Source: Marinobacter orientalis (GTDB taxonomy: Bacteria > Pseudomonadota > Gammaproteobacteria > Pseudomonadales > Oleiphilaceae). From it: a stretch of 64,000 nt of DNA. A program made the translations under genes and the position numbers. Location: the NCBI RefSeq assembly GCF_004792665.1, contig NZ_SRZX01000001.1, positions 1,302,001 through 1,366,000 of the forward strand, in the 5' to 3' direction. Of the stretch, positions 1-9,896 are shown in pieces; position 1 is the stretch's first letter, and every line of letters begins with the position of its first letter. The notes under the pieces are model-generated. The model saw nothing but the letters and a program-made list of their open reading frames with translations, did not search any database and was not told the origin of the DNA.

Positions 1-2874
1 GGCGTTGATATCACCGAAACCCTGATTCAGGTAAACAACGCACTGAGCCAGGTTTCCGACTATCCCACCAACGTGGACGAGCCGCGTATTGTCGCGGCCT
101 CTTTCTCCTCCAATGCATTCATGTATTTCCGGGTTTCCACGCTGCCCGACAATCCTCGGGAGCTGGATATCGATCTGATGCGGGATTTCGTGGAAGACCG
201 GGTTCGCCCCCGCATGGAAAGCGTGGCCGGGGTTTCGGAAGTGACAGTCGGCGGCGGTGCCGATCGCCAGATGCAGATCACTGTGGATGAGGCAAAACTG
301 GCGCAGCGCGGCCTTAGCCTGCTGGACCTACGGGATGCCATCACCAGCCGCAACCAGGATGTTTCCGGCGGCGAAGTGGACGCAGGCAAGCGCCGTTACC
401 TGCTGCGCACCGTGGGGCGATTCCGTGACCTTGACGAACTGCGCAACCTGGTTGTCTCCCGCACCGGCGACAGTGTGGTCCGGCTCTATGATGTGGCCAC
501 TGTGCGCCAGGACCATTCCCGTATCCGCCAACTGTCCTTTATCAATGGCCAGCGGGTTCTGGGCCTGCAGGTGCGCCGGGAAAGCGGCTCCAACGTCATC
601 GATATCAAACAGGCGATGCTGGAGGAAGTTGATGCCATCAACCGCGAGGTGCTGGAGCCGGAGGGCATGGAGCTGGCCCTGACCGCAGACGACGCCCGCT
701 ATGTGGAGGCTTCGGTTGCCAATGTCTGGACCAATCTGGGTATCGGCGCCGTGTTTGCCACTCTGGTGATGTTCCTGTTCCTGCGGTCGTCCCGGGCCAC
801 CTTCGTGGGCGTAGTGGGTATTCCCCTGTGCGCTATCGCCGCCTTCCTGGGACTGATGATCACCGGCCGCACCATCAACGTGATCTCCCTGGCCGGCGTC
901 GCCTTTGCCATCGGCATGACGGTGGACAACAGCATCGTGGTGCTGGAGAACATTGAACGCCACCGCCGCCTGGGCCTGGACCGCTTCGAGTCGGCGCTCA
1001 AAGGTGTGCAGGAAGTCTGGCCCGCGGTACTGGCCTCCACGATGACCACCATCCTCGTGTTTTTGCCGATCCTGTTTATCGAGGAAGAAGCCGGGCAGTT
1101 GTATTCCGATGTGGCCATTGCCATTTCGGCGGCCATTTTTGCATCAATGCTGGTGGCGGTCACGGTGATTCCCACCCTCAGTGCGCGGCTGGATTTCGGC
1201 AAGCGCAAAGGCGACATAGACCAGTATGGCAACACCGTGACACCGGGCTGGGGCACCAGAGTGGTTGCCGCCGTACGCTGGATGGTCAGTGGCACGGTCA
1301 GGCGGCTTGTGGTGATTATCGGAACAATTATGCTGAGTTTCTGGATCATTATTTTCCTGACGCCGCCGGCGGAATACCTGCCCGAGGGTGAGGAGCCCAA
1401 GACCTTCGCCTCCATGAGCGCCCCGCCAGGGTACAACCTGACCGAGATGGAAAGTATCGCCAAACAGGTGGAAGATCGCTTCCTGCCCCACGTCCGGGCG
1501 AACCGGGAAGCCTATGAGAGCGGCGAAACTCCGATTCCGCCGCTGGCCTACCTGAACATGCAGGTAAGCCCCACCAATGTGCGTATCATCGCAGAGACAA
1601 TCAACGCCCGTGATATTGAAGTGTTGATGGACCAAATCACCGGTTTCTATGAGCAGTTCCCGGGCATGCGGGCGTTTGCTGCCAAGGGCTCCATCATCTC
1701 CAGCAACGACGGTGGTACCCGCAGTATCAGCCTGGATATCTCCGGGCCGGACCTGGCCTCTATCTATGAAGTCGCCAACACAGCCTATGGCCGCGCCCAG
1801 ACGATTTTCGACAACCCCCGCATCCAGACCCGGCCCGCCACACTCTCCCTGGCCCAGCCACTGATCCAGGTGCGGCCGGACTGGGACCGGGCCGCGGAAC
1901 TGGGCCTTGATACCGAGGCAATCGGTTTCACCGTGGCCTCGCTGACCGAAGGCTCCTATGTGGACGACTTCTTTCTGGACGACGACAAGATCGACATTTA
2001 TATCTACGGCAGCGCAGGACGGAATCCGGGCCTGGACGAGTTGCCCGATGTGATGATTTACACCCCCCAGGGCGCGACGCTACCGCTGTCTAGCCTGGCC
2101 TCCATCGAGGAAACCGTGGATACCAGTACCGTACGACGGCTGGACGGTCGACGCACCGTAACCCTCAACGTAATCCCGCCAGACGATGTGCCGCTGGAGG
2201 CCGGTGTTGAACGGGTGCGCACAGAACTGCTGGGCGCCATGCGCGACAGCGGCGAATTACCCACGGGGGTATCCATCAACATCTCCGGCGCCAGCGACCA
2301 GCTCAATGCCACCCGCGATGCCCTGAGTGGTAATTTCATCATTGCGGTGGTGATCGTGTACCTGTTGCTGGTGGCGATCTTCGCCCACTGGGGCTTCCCG
2401 CTGCTGATTCTGACAGCGATTCCCCTGGGCATCGCCGGCGGCATCGTCGGTCTGGCACTGATGAATCTGGTAGGCGGCCTGCTGCCAAAAATTGGCCTGC
2501 TGCCCCTGAACCAGCCCTTCGACATGATCACCATGCTGGGCTTCCTGATTCTGATGGGTACGGTGGTCAACAACCCGATCCTGGTGGTGGAGCAGGCAAG
2601 GCAGAATCTGCGGCACCGGGACGTGTCGGTGGTGGATGCGGTCATCGGCGCCGTGGAAACCCGCCTGCGGCCCATTGCCATGACCACCCTGACCACCATC
2701 TGTGGCCTGTCACCACTGGTCTTCCTGCCGGGCGAAGGCACCGAGCTCTACCGCGGTGTTGGCGCCATCGTTCTCTTCGGCCTGGCCGGAGCGGCGACGG
2801 TGACCGTTACCTTCTTGCCGGCGCTTACGGTGTTTGTGCTTGGGTGGCGTCGTCGGCGGACTTCGGAGGTTTAG
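1..2874 (+). CDS. RND efflux transporter permease (5' truncated by window)
   Basis: Inner-membrane RND pump that would export drugs or other amphiphiles using the proton gradient, together with a periplasmic adaptor and an outer-membrane channel. The reading frame is open from base 1, so the gene starts upstream; 957 codons are visible and perhaps 60-80 are missing. The chain shows the two-fold RND plan: porter segment, TM block around visible residues 240-390 with GMTVDNSIVVLENIERH (Asp309 is the expected TM4 proton-relay acid), a second periplasmic segment around 460-760, and a second TM block with GTVVNNPILVVEQ. It is HAE1-like rather than a heavy-metal pump, but the substrate cannot be read. 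The adaptor gene should lie upstream, outside the window. The protein ends in a basic RRRR stretch. Confidence 0.93.
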   Translation, partial: GVDITETLIQVNNALSQVSDYPTNVDEPRIVAASFSSNAFMYFRVSTLPDNPRELDIDLMRDFVEDRVRPRMESVAGVSEVTVGGGADRQMQITVDEAKLAQRGLSLLDLRDAITSRNQDVSGGEVDAGKRRYLLRTVGRFRDLDELRNLVVSRTGDSVVRLYDVATVRQDHSRIRQLSFINGQRVLGLQVRRESGSNVIDIKQAMLEEVDAINREVLEPEGMELALTADDARYVEASVANVWTNLGIGAVFATLVMFLFLRSSRATFVGVVGIPLCAIAAFLGLMITGRTINVISLAGVAFAIGMTVDNSIVVLENIERHRRLGLDRFESALKGVQEVWPAVLASTMTTILVFLPILFIEEEAGQLYSDVAIAISAAIFASMLVAVTVIPTLSARLDFGKRKGDIDQYGNTVTPGWGTRVVAAVRWMVSGTVRRLVVIIGTIMLSFWIIIFLTPPAEYLPEGEEPKTFASMSAPPGYNLTEMESIAKQVEDRFLPHVRANREAYESGETPIPPLAYLNMQVSPTNVRIIAETINARDIEVLMDQITGFYEQFPGMRAFAAKGSIISSNDGGTRSISLDISGPDLASIYEVANTAYGRAQTIFDNPRIQTRPATLSLAQPLIQVRPDWDRAAELGLDTEAIGFTVASLTEGSYVDDFFLDDDKIDIYIYGSAGRNPGLDELPDVMIYTPQGATLPLSSLASIEETVDTSTVRRLDGRRTVTLNVIPPDDVPLEAGVERVRTELLGAMRDSGELPTGVSINISGASDQLNATRDALSGNFIIAVVIVYLLLVAIFAHWGFPLLILTAIPLGIAGGIVGLALMNLVGGLLPKIGLLPLNQPFDMITMLGFLILMGTVVNNPILVVEQARQNLRHRDVSVVDAVIGAVETRLRPIAMTTLTTICGLSPLVFLPGEGTELYRGVGAIVLFGLAGAATVTVTFLPALTVFVLGWRRRRTSEV

Positions 2875-2911
2875 TCTTGGTCGTCTGAGGCTTGGGGGGA
2901 GTCGCCGCTTC

Positions 2912-2991
2912 GGGGGTAGGTTATTTTTCTTTGGGAAAAGAACTCGCTGCGCTCAGACACCTTTTCCTGGCAGAAAAATAACCCTACCCCC
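2912..2991. repeat. Family A stem-loop repeat, copy 1
   Basis: An imperfect inverted repeat with arms at 2912-2940 and 2961-2991 encloses the 20-base loop AACTCGCTGCGCTCAGACAC. The same loop occurs at 58878-58897, flanked by different but again self-complementary arms. The arms start GGGGGTAGG and end CCTACCCCC. The position just after the RND stop codon fits a transcript-end hairpin or a REP-like element. There is no long T-run directly after the stem. Confidence 0.75.
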
Positions 2992-3097
2992 ACGCTCCAC
3001 CCGCCAGCAAGCAGTCTACAGTTTAAAGAGGACCCTTCAACAACGACCATAAAACATCACCACCCGGTCACAGGCCATCAGCTTCCGCCTCCATAAC

Positions 3098-3147
3098 AAA
3101 AAAAGCCGGAGCATCTATTCCCGGGGGAGGGAGTTCGATGATCCGGC
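3098..3147 (-). terminator. Rho-independent terminator for the SprT-like gene
   Basis: Read on the minus strand, 11-base arms (GCCGGATCATC pairing with GATGCTCCGGC, one mismatch) enclose a loop of about 21 bases and are followed by seven T. It lies about 250 bases past the stop of the SprT-like gene, so a long 3' untranslated region is implied. The long loop lowers confidence. Confidence 0.55.
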
Positions 3148-3393
3148 GTCAATGCCAACAACAATGATCTGATGGTCCGGCCGGTCCCTGGCCGGGAGGT
3201 TCTTCCCTGCCAAATACCAAGCGAACACTGTGCCAGAATTGGCGGTCTTTTATTTACAAAGAGTTATCGTTGTTCTGGTGGGAAAGATCAGCCGTGGGAT
3301 GCGCCCGCACAGTGCGATGCGCACCGGACCGGTGCTTACCGGTCAATTCGGCCGCCTGACAGAGGGTCGCGTGGCTGGATCTGGATTCAGACC

Positions 3394-4095
3394 TCAGTCA
3401 GTGAGCACGCGTAACAGGACCACTGGCACCCGATATCTCAAGCCACTGCATGGCCCCGTGCCCTCTACGGTGCAGGTTTTCCGGTTTGTCCGGATAATCC
3501 TGCCTTGCAGTTGTCGTTTGCCGGCACCAAATGCAACAGCGTCCCCCACTGACCATTTCGCCATCAGCTGGCGTGTATCCGGTGGCTGGATAGGCTCATC
3601 GGGCACGGGCATATCGGCACTTTCTGCCTGCTCCGCCAGATGGCGCCTGGCGGCATCGGCACCACCGCTGCCGTGAAGTTCATCCAGTATCCGGTAGAAA
3701 TACCTGTTATGTACCGATCCGCGATAACGCTGGCCGGAGACATGCTGGAGCAGGTGGGCAAATTCGTGGCAGCAGGTGTGGGCCAGAAGATTCAGTGTGG
3801 TGACCTCGCCGTCGAAGTACCCGCGCTGGCGTATCTCCCGCCCGGAAAGCCAGCCAGCGACCGCATCAGGCTGGTGCTTGGCCATGATCATGCGTCTGCC
3901 GTAGGTAATCTGGTGCTGTTTCAGACGCGGGTCGAAACGATGGTAGGTCGCCTGACCAGAACCGACCCGGCACAGCAGGGTTGTGGCTGGTATCTGTTTG
4001 CGGACCCACTGTTGTGCAGGCGACCAGAGAATTGCGTTGGTGGTGTCGCACATGATCTGGCCCAAACGGTGGGCAATCGGTAATTCAATAGTCAT
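3394..4095 (-). CDS. SprT-like zinc metalloprotease domain protein
   Basis: A 233-residue predicted zinc peptidase of the SprT-like family, soluble and probably cytoplasmic. The signature is HEFAHLLQH around residues 110-118, where the two His bind zinc and Glu is the general base. It is followed about 15 residues later by VHNRYFYRILDEL, whose His is the likely third ligand. The 60-70 residues after the domain include a basic GKRQLQGRIIRTNRKTC segment, like the C-terminal basic or zinc-finger region of SprT proteins, but without a clear four-cysteine finger. E. coli SprT is shorter (about 165 residues), so this is a longer relative. The natural substrate is unknown; eukaryotic SPRTN homologues cleave DNA-protein crosslinks. 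ATG start with a weak ribosome binding site. Not obviously co-transcribed with tonB, which lies 100 bases upstream on the same strand. Confidence 0.75.
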   Translation of the reverse strand: MTIELPIAHRLGQIMCDTTNAILWSPAQQWVRKQIPATTLLCRVGSGQATYHRFDPRLKQHQITYGRRMIMAKHQPDAVAGWLSGREIRQRGYFDGEVTTLNLLAHTCCHEFAHLLQHVSGQRYRGSVHNRYFYRILDELHGSGGADAARRHLAEQAESADMPVPDEPIQPPDTRQLMAKWSVGDAVAFGAGKRQLQGRIIRTNRKTCTVEGTGPCSGLRYRVPVVLLRVLTD

Positions 4096-4194
4096 GGGTC
4101 AGACGCACGCATAAGGAAGGGGATCAGGTGGGTATTGATAATACCGCGTGCAGGCCGTTCCGTAAAAGTCACAACGGGCCAGGTTATATTTGGC

Positions 4195-4931
<737 letters not shown>

Positions 4932-4932
<1 letters not shown>

Positions 4933-5342
4933 CAGCTGGCTGGCTCCGTCAGCAGGATGATCTCCTCGTAGCCACTGTCCTCAAGTACCCGCAGAAGTGC
5001 TTCCAGGTTAGCCATGGCAATGTCCTGTTCGGCCGCTATTTTCAGGGGGGATTCCTTAGCGGGAGCCGGTAGCACATTGGCAAGGCCTCCAGAGCCTACG
5101 GTCTGTCCGCCCACCTGCCAGTCGCCGGCTGCAGTAACCACCAGGTCTGCATGGGGCTGCTCATTGCCCGCCCCGCTTCCGGTACCAGGCAGGTCCGGCA
5201 GCGGCGTATCTGACAACTGGCCTGCCACAATAAAAAACATCAGTAACAGGAACACCAGGTTGATGAGCGGCAGCAGCGCATCTTCCAGGCGCTCCATGAG
5301 GCGCTTTCCGGATCTGGCCGGAGGTGGTACCAGATCACTCAT
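4932..5342 (-). CDS. exbD: ExbD/TolR-family proton channel subunit (second copy)
   Basis: A 136-residue ExbD-type protein with a short cytoplasmic N-terminus, one membrane helix (about residues 25-45; [18 protein letters not shown]) and a periplasmic domain. ExbD/TolR helices carry a conserved proton-binding Asp; here the equivalent place reads PLINLVF, with Asn where the upstream copy has Asp (PLIDVVF). This copy may therefore lack the proton carboxylate. It overlaps the upstream exbD by four bases (ATGA) and tonB by one. The pairing of a normal and an Asn variant suggests a mixed ExbD dimer or a specialised subunit; that is inference. Confidence 0.88.
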
Positions 5343-5740
5343 GGTTGCTCCGCGGGCTGCCGTGAGCGTTTCCAGTGGGTGGTGATGCCGCTGTCCGAAA
5401 AACGGCCGTAGGCTGTGGTGAAATCCGTCAGGCGCGTGGCGGAGGTGGTTGCCAGGTTGATTTCGTCGATGCCAGTGGCCTTCAGTTCGTTCACAAGGAC
5501 CTCAATATCGTAGATTTCACCTTTCCAGTTGGCCGCACCATCCCGTTGTACTGTTACCTCCGGCACGGGTTCCCCGGTGACCGGGCTGGTATCACCGGTG
5601 CTGTTGCTCAACTCCATGAAACTCACTGGCAGCAAGCGGCTGGTGAGCATGAAGAACACCAGCAGGATAAAAACCACATCGATCAGAGGCGTGATGCGGA
5701 TGGGGATCGGCCGCGCCGGCCTTGGCTCAACCAGTTGCAT
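5339..5740 (-). CDS. exbD: ExbD/TolR-family proton channel subunit (first copy)
   Basis: A 133-residue ExbD with the canonical N-terminal element ITPLIDVVFILLVFFMLTS, in which the membrane Asp is the proton-binding residue of the ExbB-ExbD motor. The periplasmic domain follows (about residues 45-130). The gene overlaps the 3' end of exbB by 14 bases and the next exbD by four, so all three are co-translated. Together with ExbB it energises TonB for uptake of ferric siderophores, haem or other large ligands. Confidence 0.92.
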   Translation of the reverse strand: MQLVEPRPARPIPIRITPLIDVVFILLVFFMLTSRLLPVSFMELSNSTGDTSPVTGEPVPEVTVQRDGAANWKGEIYDIEVLVNELKATGIDEINLATTSATRLTDFTTAYGRFSDSGITTHWKRSRQPAEQP

Positions 5741-6524
5741 TGGCCAGGCGGCCCTGCTGTCCGGCTGCGGAATAGTCTGAAAAGCGATGGTGTGCAGCGG
5801 CAGTATCCGCTGCCGTCCCCGGACTTTCCGGGGCTGCGTGGCTTTCAGATGTTGTCAGTGGCACCGACATCACACTCACCAGGGCGCTGTTAATGGTTTT
5901 CTGGATCCGGCGAAGGCGGAATTCGATCCAGGCGGCCAGAGCGGCAAACGGAATGGCAATCACCAGACCTGCGGCGGTGGTGGTGAGGGCTTCGTATATG
6001 CCCCCGCTCAACTGGGAAGCGTTAGCCCGGCCCTCGGTTGCAGCCATGGCACTGAAGGCTTCCATCATGCCCATAACCGTGCCCAGAAGGCCCAGCAGTG
6101 GCGCCAGCGCAGCAATAACTTCAATAATTTTCAGCGGCGCCTCGAAAGGTTCCAGGGCGTCATGGGCATCGCTGGCAACGGATTCCCGTATCTGTTGAGG
6201 GTCCGCAGCCTTCAGGCGGGCGTTCATGGTGTTGACCACCAGGTGATGCAGGGGATTCAGTCGGCTGTAACGACCGGCATTTTGCTCCAGCCGGCCAGGC
6301 ACCTCGCTGCAGGGCTTCTGTTGCCAAAGATTAATGGCATTTTTAAGTCTGGCAGTGAATCTGGGGGCAAAAAAAGCCCCGAACAGCATGAGGTAAACGA
6401 AGGTGACGATGCCCGCCACCGCAATTGCCAGCAGCACCATCATGACAGGGCCACCCATTTCCAGCAGCTGGCTGAGCGGGCCGGTGCTCATTCCGGTGGC
6501 GTCAGTGAGCAGTGAATCTGACAT
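5727..6524 (-). CDS. exbB: ExbB/TolQ/MotA proton channel protein
   Basis: A 265-residue ExbB-type protein. It has one membrane helix near residues 15-45 (VMMVLLAIAVAGIVTFVYLML), a cytoplasmic loop, and two C-terminal helices in the MotA/TolQ/ExbB domain (about 115-215), with LAPLLGLLGTVMGMMEAF and the TTAAGLVIAIPFAALAAW segment that lines the pore. I chose ATG at 6524 because GAGG lies six bases upstream; an in-frame TTG at 6536 would add four residues but has no ribosome binding site. It is the first gene of exbB-exbD-exbD-tonB, with a Fur-like site and promoter directly upstream. No TonB-dependent receptor gene lies nearby. Confidence 0.92.
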   Translation of the reverse strand: MSDSLLTDATGMSTGPLSQLLEMGGPVMMVLLAIAVAGIVTFVYLMLFGAFFAPRFTARLKNAINLWQQKPCSEVPGRLEQNAGRYSRLNPLHHLVVNTMNARLKAADPQQIRESVASDAHDALEPFEAPLKIIEVIAALAPLLGLLGTVMGMMEAFSAMAATEGRANASQLSGGIYEALTTTAAGLVIAIPFAALAAWIEFRLRRIQKTINSALVSVMSVPLTTSESHAAPESPGTAADTAAAHHRFSDYSAAGQQGRLANATG

Positions 6525-6554
6525 ATGGGGCCTCAATCGGTAAAATAGATCTAA

Positions 6555-6582
6555 ATAGTAACGATTATCATTGAATTTGCAA
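6555..6582 (-). promoter_or_regulatory. exbB promoter overlapped by a Fur box
   Basis: On the minus strand TTGCAA (6582-6577) and TACTAT (6560-6555) sit 16 bases apart as -35 and -10. Bases 6557-6575 match the E. coli Fur consensus at 13 of 19 positions, with a perfect TGATAAT half-site. The operator covers the spacer and touches the -10, the usual arrangement for iron-dependent repression. Confidence 0.65.
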
Positions 6583-6696
6583 GCCCCGTAACGTCACAAG
6601 CAGGTGCTGTCTGTTAGACTGCAATTGTCGGTCAATTACAACATCGGTGTTTTACCCTGTGAGTCAGGCCCCCAGCAGTTCCTGTGAAAAACCAAT

Positions 6697-9096
6697 ATGC
6701 CTGACCAATCGTTTCTCATTGTCCGGGGCTTCGTTCCTGTGTTGATGAAGCGTTGGTTTGCCAGTCTTGTCAATCGGGCCGTCGCCTTCGTTATTCTGGT
6801 TATTGTGCTCTCCGCGTTGGCAGTGGCACTGATCAGTTCCGTGGTCAGCCGCTCCGAGCTTGAGGCCCAGGCCAGGGTGCAGGTGGCAACCATTGCCGAC
6901 CTGGTTGCCAGTGATCTGGACACTCGCCTTGCACAACGCAGAGATACACTCTCCCATGTGGCCGAAGGACTTGCGATGGAGGAGCGTGTGCTGACCTCCC
7001 GCGCCCGCTTGCTTATCAGGCGCGAGATAGCGCTTCAGCATCTGTTTGATGCAATCTACCTTTTCGACGCCGATGGCAATGTCATTGCCGAACATCCGGA
7101 GCGATACCAGCAGGCCGGGCTGAACATCAGTGAGCGCGAGTACTTCCGGCAAACCTCCAGCCAGCTGGCCCCGGTGATCAGTGCCCCCTACGTCTCCAAT
7201 TATCAGGACCGGCCGGCCATCATGGTGACCGCGCCCATTTTCGACCATCGTCAGCGGTTTATCGGGGTTATCGGCGGCGCATTAATGCTGGCCGGGGACA
7301 ATTTCATGGAAGAAGTAAGCACGGTGCGCATCGGCAAGACGGGCTATATCGGTATCGCCACACGCAGTGGTGTCACCCTTGCCCACGGCCGCACCGGTGA
7401 AACCATGACGCCCCTGAGGCTGGAAAATCCGGTATTGCGTGACGCCATGGGCGGCTTTGAAGGCACCCTGAGAACCAGCAATCAGGAAGGTACCGAGACC
7501 ATCATGTCGGTACGGCAGATGTCCCAGGTGCCCTGGTTCGTGGCGGCGGTATGGCCAGCGCAGGAGGCTTATGCTCCGGTCAGCCGGCTGACAGACAGTT
7601 TTGTACAGGTGTTACTGATTGTCATTCTGGTGGTGGCGCCACTGGCGCTGATCGTGTTCCGGCGTCTGATGGCCCCGTTGCGCAATCTCGGTTTCCAGAT
7701 CAGTGAGCGTCATCTGGCTATCCGCACCGAGCCGGTGGAAGTGGCTGGTGGTTCGGAAATCCGTCAGGTGGCAGAAACCTTCAATACCGTAATGGAAGAA
7801 CGGGATGAGGTGCTGGCGTCACTGGCCGAGCGCGAGGCATTCTTCCGTTCTCTCACTCAAAGCGCCCCGATTGGCATCATCCAGACCGATGTGCTGGGCC
7901 GGATTGAATTTGTTAACCCGGCTTTCGAGCAGATTGTGGGCATTGACTCCAACGATCTTCTGCACAGCCGGCTGATTGACGGGGTCTATGAAGACGATCT
8001 TCCCGGTGCCGTAGACAAGTGGCGGGCAGCGCTGAGAAACAATGCCGTTTTCCGCGGCCGTTTCCGCCTGAAAACCCCTGAGGACCGGCCCCTGGTGTGG
8101 GCAGATGTAATGACGGCTGTCATCGGTACCGAAGAGCGAACGCTGGGGACGATTACAGTAATCCGGGATATAACCCACGAACTGGAAATCGAAGCGGAAC
8201 TGGCTGAAGAGCAGGAGCGGGCCGACAGCATACTTGGCGTTCTTCAGGAAGGCGTGCTGATGCTGGATGTCGACGGGTTTATCCGCTATGCCAATGACGC
8301 CGCCTGTGGCTTTCTGGGGCTGCCGGAAGGTTGTGAACAGGCCAATTTCTTTGAGCGCGCCGCGATAGAGAGCGATAACCAGCGTTGGCAGCCGGATGAT
8401 TTTCTCCGCAGCGCGGATGTGGACAGCCTTTATGCGACGATGAGAGACAATCAAGGGCGGGTCTTTGATGTGGACCTGGCCATGCTGCACCTGCACAGGG
8501 GCAGTGACCATCATCAGCTGATACTGGTGATCCGGGATGATAGCGAGCGCCGTCGTGAGGAAGAACGGCTGTCCTGGGAGGCAACCCATGACAGTCTCAC
8601 CGGGCTACTCAATCGACGTGCATTCAACTCGTCCCTGGTGAAATGCCTGGGCGACGCCAGTACAAAGGCTGTTGCCAGTGTGTTGATGCTGATTGACCTG
8701 GATTATTTCAAACCGGTCAATGACGAAGGTGGGCACCTGATGGGGGACGATCTGCTCAGGCGTCTTTCCGATCTGCTGCGGATATCGGTGCGGCAATCCG
8801 ATACGGTAGCACGCCTTGGTGGCGACGAATTCGGCATCATTCTGCCTGCCTGTGGTCTGGAGCGTGCCGCAGAACTGGCGGAAACCATTCGTCGGGGGGT
8901 TGAGTCCATTCGTATCGAGCAGGACGGTAAATCTTTCGGTGTCACCGCCAGTATCGGTCTGACGGAGATGTCCGAAGCCGATTCCGGTCCACGTGAGGTC
9001 ATGGCCAGGGCAGATGAAGGCAGCTATGCCGCCAAGGCCCGTGGTCGCAACCGGGTGGTCACCGTTTCTCCGCCGCCCCGGCATTGGCCTGACTGA
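6697..9096 (+). CDS. Membrane diguanylate cyclase, Cache-HAMP-PAS-PAS-GGDEF
   Basis: A 799-residue sensor that should make c-di-GMP from two GTP at the inner membrane. It has a membrane helix at about 25-48, a periplasmic Cache sensor (about 50-295, with YFRQTSSQLAPVISAPY), a second helix (about 303-325), a HAMP linker, two PAS domains (about 385-495 and 505-615) and a GGDEF domain (about 630-790). The catalytic motif is intact (LGGDEF near residue 709), and an inhibitory I-site RQSD lies five residues before it, so product inhibition is expected. The annotated ATG has only a weak ribosome binding site; Met17 (6745) is an alternative. It is divergent from exbB and shares that intergenic region. 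The ligand is unknown. Confidence 0.9.
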   Translation: MPDQSFLIVRGFVPVLMKRWFASLVNRAVAFVILVIVLSALAVALISSVVSRSELEAQARVQVATIADLVASDLDTRLAQRRDTLSHVAEGLAMEERVLTSRARLLIRREIALQHLFDAIYLFDADGNVIAEHPERYQQAGLNISEREYFRQTSSQLAPVISAPYVSNYQDRPAIMVTAPIFDHRQRFIGVIGGALMLAGDNFMEEVSTVRIGKTGYIGIATRSGVTLAHGRTGETMTPLRLENPVLRDAMGGFEGTLRTSNQEGTETIMSVRQMSQVPWFVAAVWPAQEAYAPVSRLTDSFVQVLLIVILVVAPLALIVFRRLMAPLRNLGFQISERHLAIRTEPVEVAGGSEIRQVAETFNTVMEERDEVLASLAEREAFFRSLTQSAPIGIIQTDVLGRIEFVNPAFEQIVGIDSNDLLHSRLIDGVYEDDLPGAVDKWRAALRNNAVFRGRFRLKTPEDRPLVWADVMTAVIGTEERTLGTITVIRDITHELEIEAELAEEQERADSILGVLQEGVLMLDVDGFIRYANDAACGFLGLPEGCEQANFFERAAIESDNQRWQPDDFLRSADVDSLYATMRDNQGRVFDVDLAMLHLHRGSDHHQLILVIRDDSERRREEERLSWEATHDSLTGLLNRRAFNSSLVKCLGDASTKAVASVLMLIDLDYFKPVNDEGGHLMGDDLLRRLSDLLRISVRQSDTVARLGGDEFGIILPACGLERAAELAETIRRGVESIRIEQDGKSFGVTASIGLTEMSEADSGPREVMARADEGSYAAKARGRNRVVTVSPPPRHWPD

Positions 9097-9116
9097 CCAG
9101 GCGTCCCGGGAAGACA

Positions 9117-9881
9117 TTACCACCAGCCCGCAGAGCCTCCTGCCTGCCATAGCAATCGCAGCGCCAGCAGTGTCAGCAGGACATTGAACACGCGGCTGAA
9201 GTGCCGGTTACTCATTGACCTGAGCACATGCAGCCCCAGCCAGGTGCCTGCGAAACCGAAAGCGATCATTGCCAGGATAAACAGGATCCAGTCCCGGAAC
9301 ATAAAACCCGCAAGCCCGAAAACCAGGGCTTTCGGGGCGTGCTGAAGTGTCATGGCGGTGGCAAACGTGGCCACGGTGGTGAAACGGTCGACATGCATCT
9401 GTTTGATGAAGGATGCCACCAGCGGGCCGGTCGCTCCTACAAACAGGGTAATGAAACTGGTAAGGCAGGAGGCCAGAAATATCCCGGGAGTGCCAAAGAC
9501 GCCGCGGGGCAATGCCGGCCCCCAGCACAGATAGAGTACAAACAGGCCAATGGTGACTTGCCACAGGTGAGTTGGCAGATCCACCAGTATCCATGCCCCC
9601 AGAGCTGCGCCCACCAGCACCCCCGGTGCGAAGGCAGCAATGGCCTTCCAGTCGGTATGGCGCCATGTCAGCGTCGCCCGCCCCGCGTTTGAGCCCAGCT
9701 GGATCATGCCATGCACCGGGATGATCGCCGCCGGCGGAATCCAGAATGCCATCAATACCAGTAACAGGAGGCCACCACCAGCGCCGAGACTCGCGGTAAT
9801 CATCGAGGTCATGACCGAGCACAGCAACAGGAAGCCCGCAGTTGTTGCACTCAGGCCTTGCGGAATCAGTGTCAGTTCCAA
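9117..9881 (-). CDS. TSUP-family (TauE/SafE) membrane permease
   Basis: A 254-residue polytopic protein of the TauE/SafE family, whose members move sulfite, sulfoacetate or other small organosulfur anions. It has about eight hydrophobic helices in two repeats, with the glycine-rich ASLGAGGGLLLLVLM at the start of the first repeat and FVGATGPLVASF at the start of the second. The start appears to be TTG at 9881 behind a G-rich stretch; no ATG lies close by in frame. The SLT-domain gene lies 15 bases upstream on the same strand, so they may be co-transcribed, though no functional link is evident. Substrate unknown. Confidence 0.85.
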   Translation of the reverse strand: MELTLIPQGLSATTAGFLLLCSVMTSMITASLGAGGGLLLLVLMAFWIPPAAIIPVHGMIQLGSNAGRATLTWRHTDWKAIAAFAPGVLVGAALGAWILVDLPTHLWQVTIGLFVLYLCWGPALPRGVFGTPGIFLASCLTSFITLFVGATGPLVASFIKQMHVDRFTTVATFATAMTLQHAPKALVFGLAGFMFRDWILFILAMIAFGFAGTWLGLHVLRSMSNRHFSRVFNVLLTLLALRLLWQAGGSAGWW

Positions 9882-9896
9882 TGCAGCCCCCCCGGG

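Larger units (their letters stand above)
2875..3393. other. Intergenic region without a supported gene
   Basis: About 520 bases between the RND gene and the end of the SprT-like gene. It contains the family A stem-loop (2912-2991) and a terminator for the minus strand (3098-3147). There is also a short perfect palindrome, GCACCGG-A-CCGGTGC, near 3320-3334. Open frames here show no recognisable domain, have no convincing ribosome binding site, and overlap the repeats. I see no gene. Confidence 0.6.

Noticed and set aside
3320-3334. 15-base palindrome in the gap after the RND gene
   Set aside because: Single occurrence, GC-rich, no T-run and not near a start codon; likely chance.
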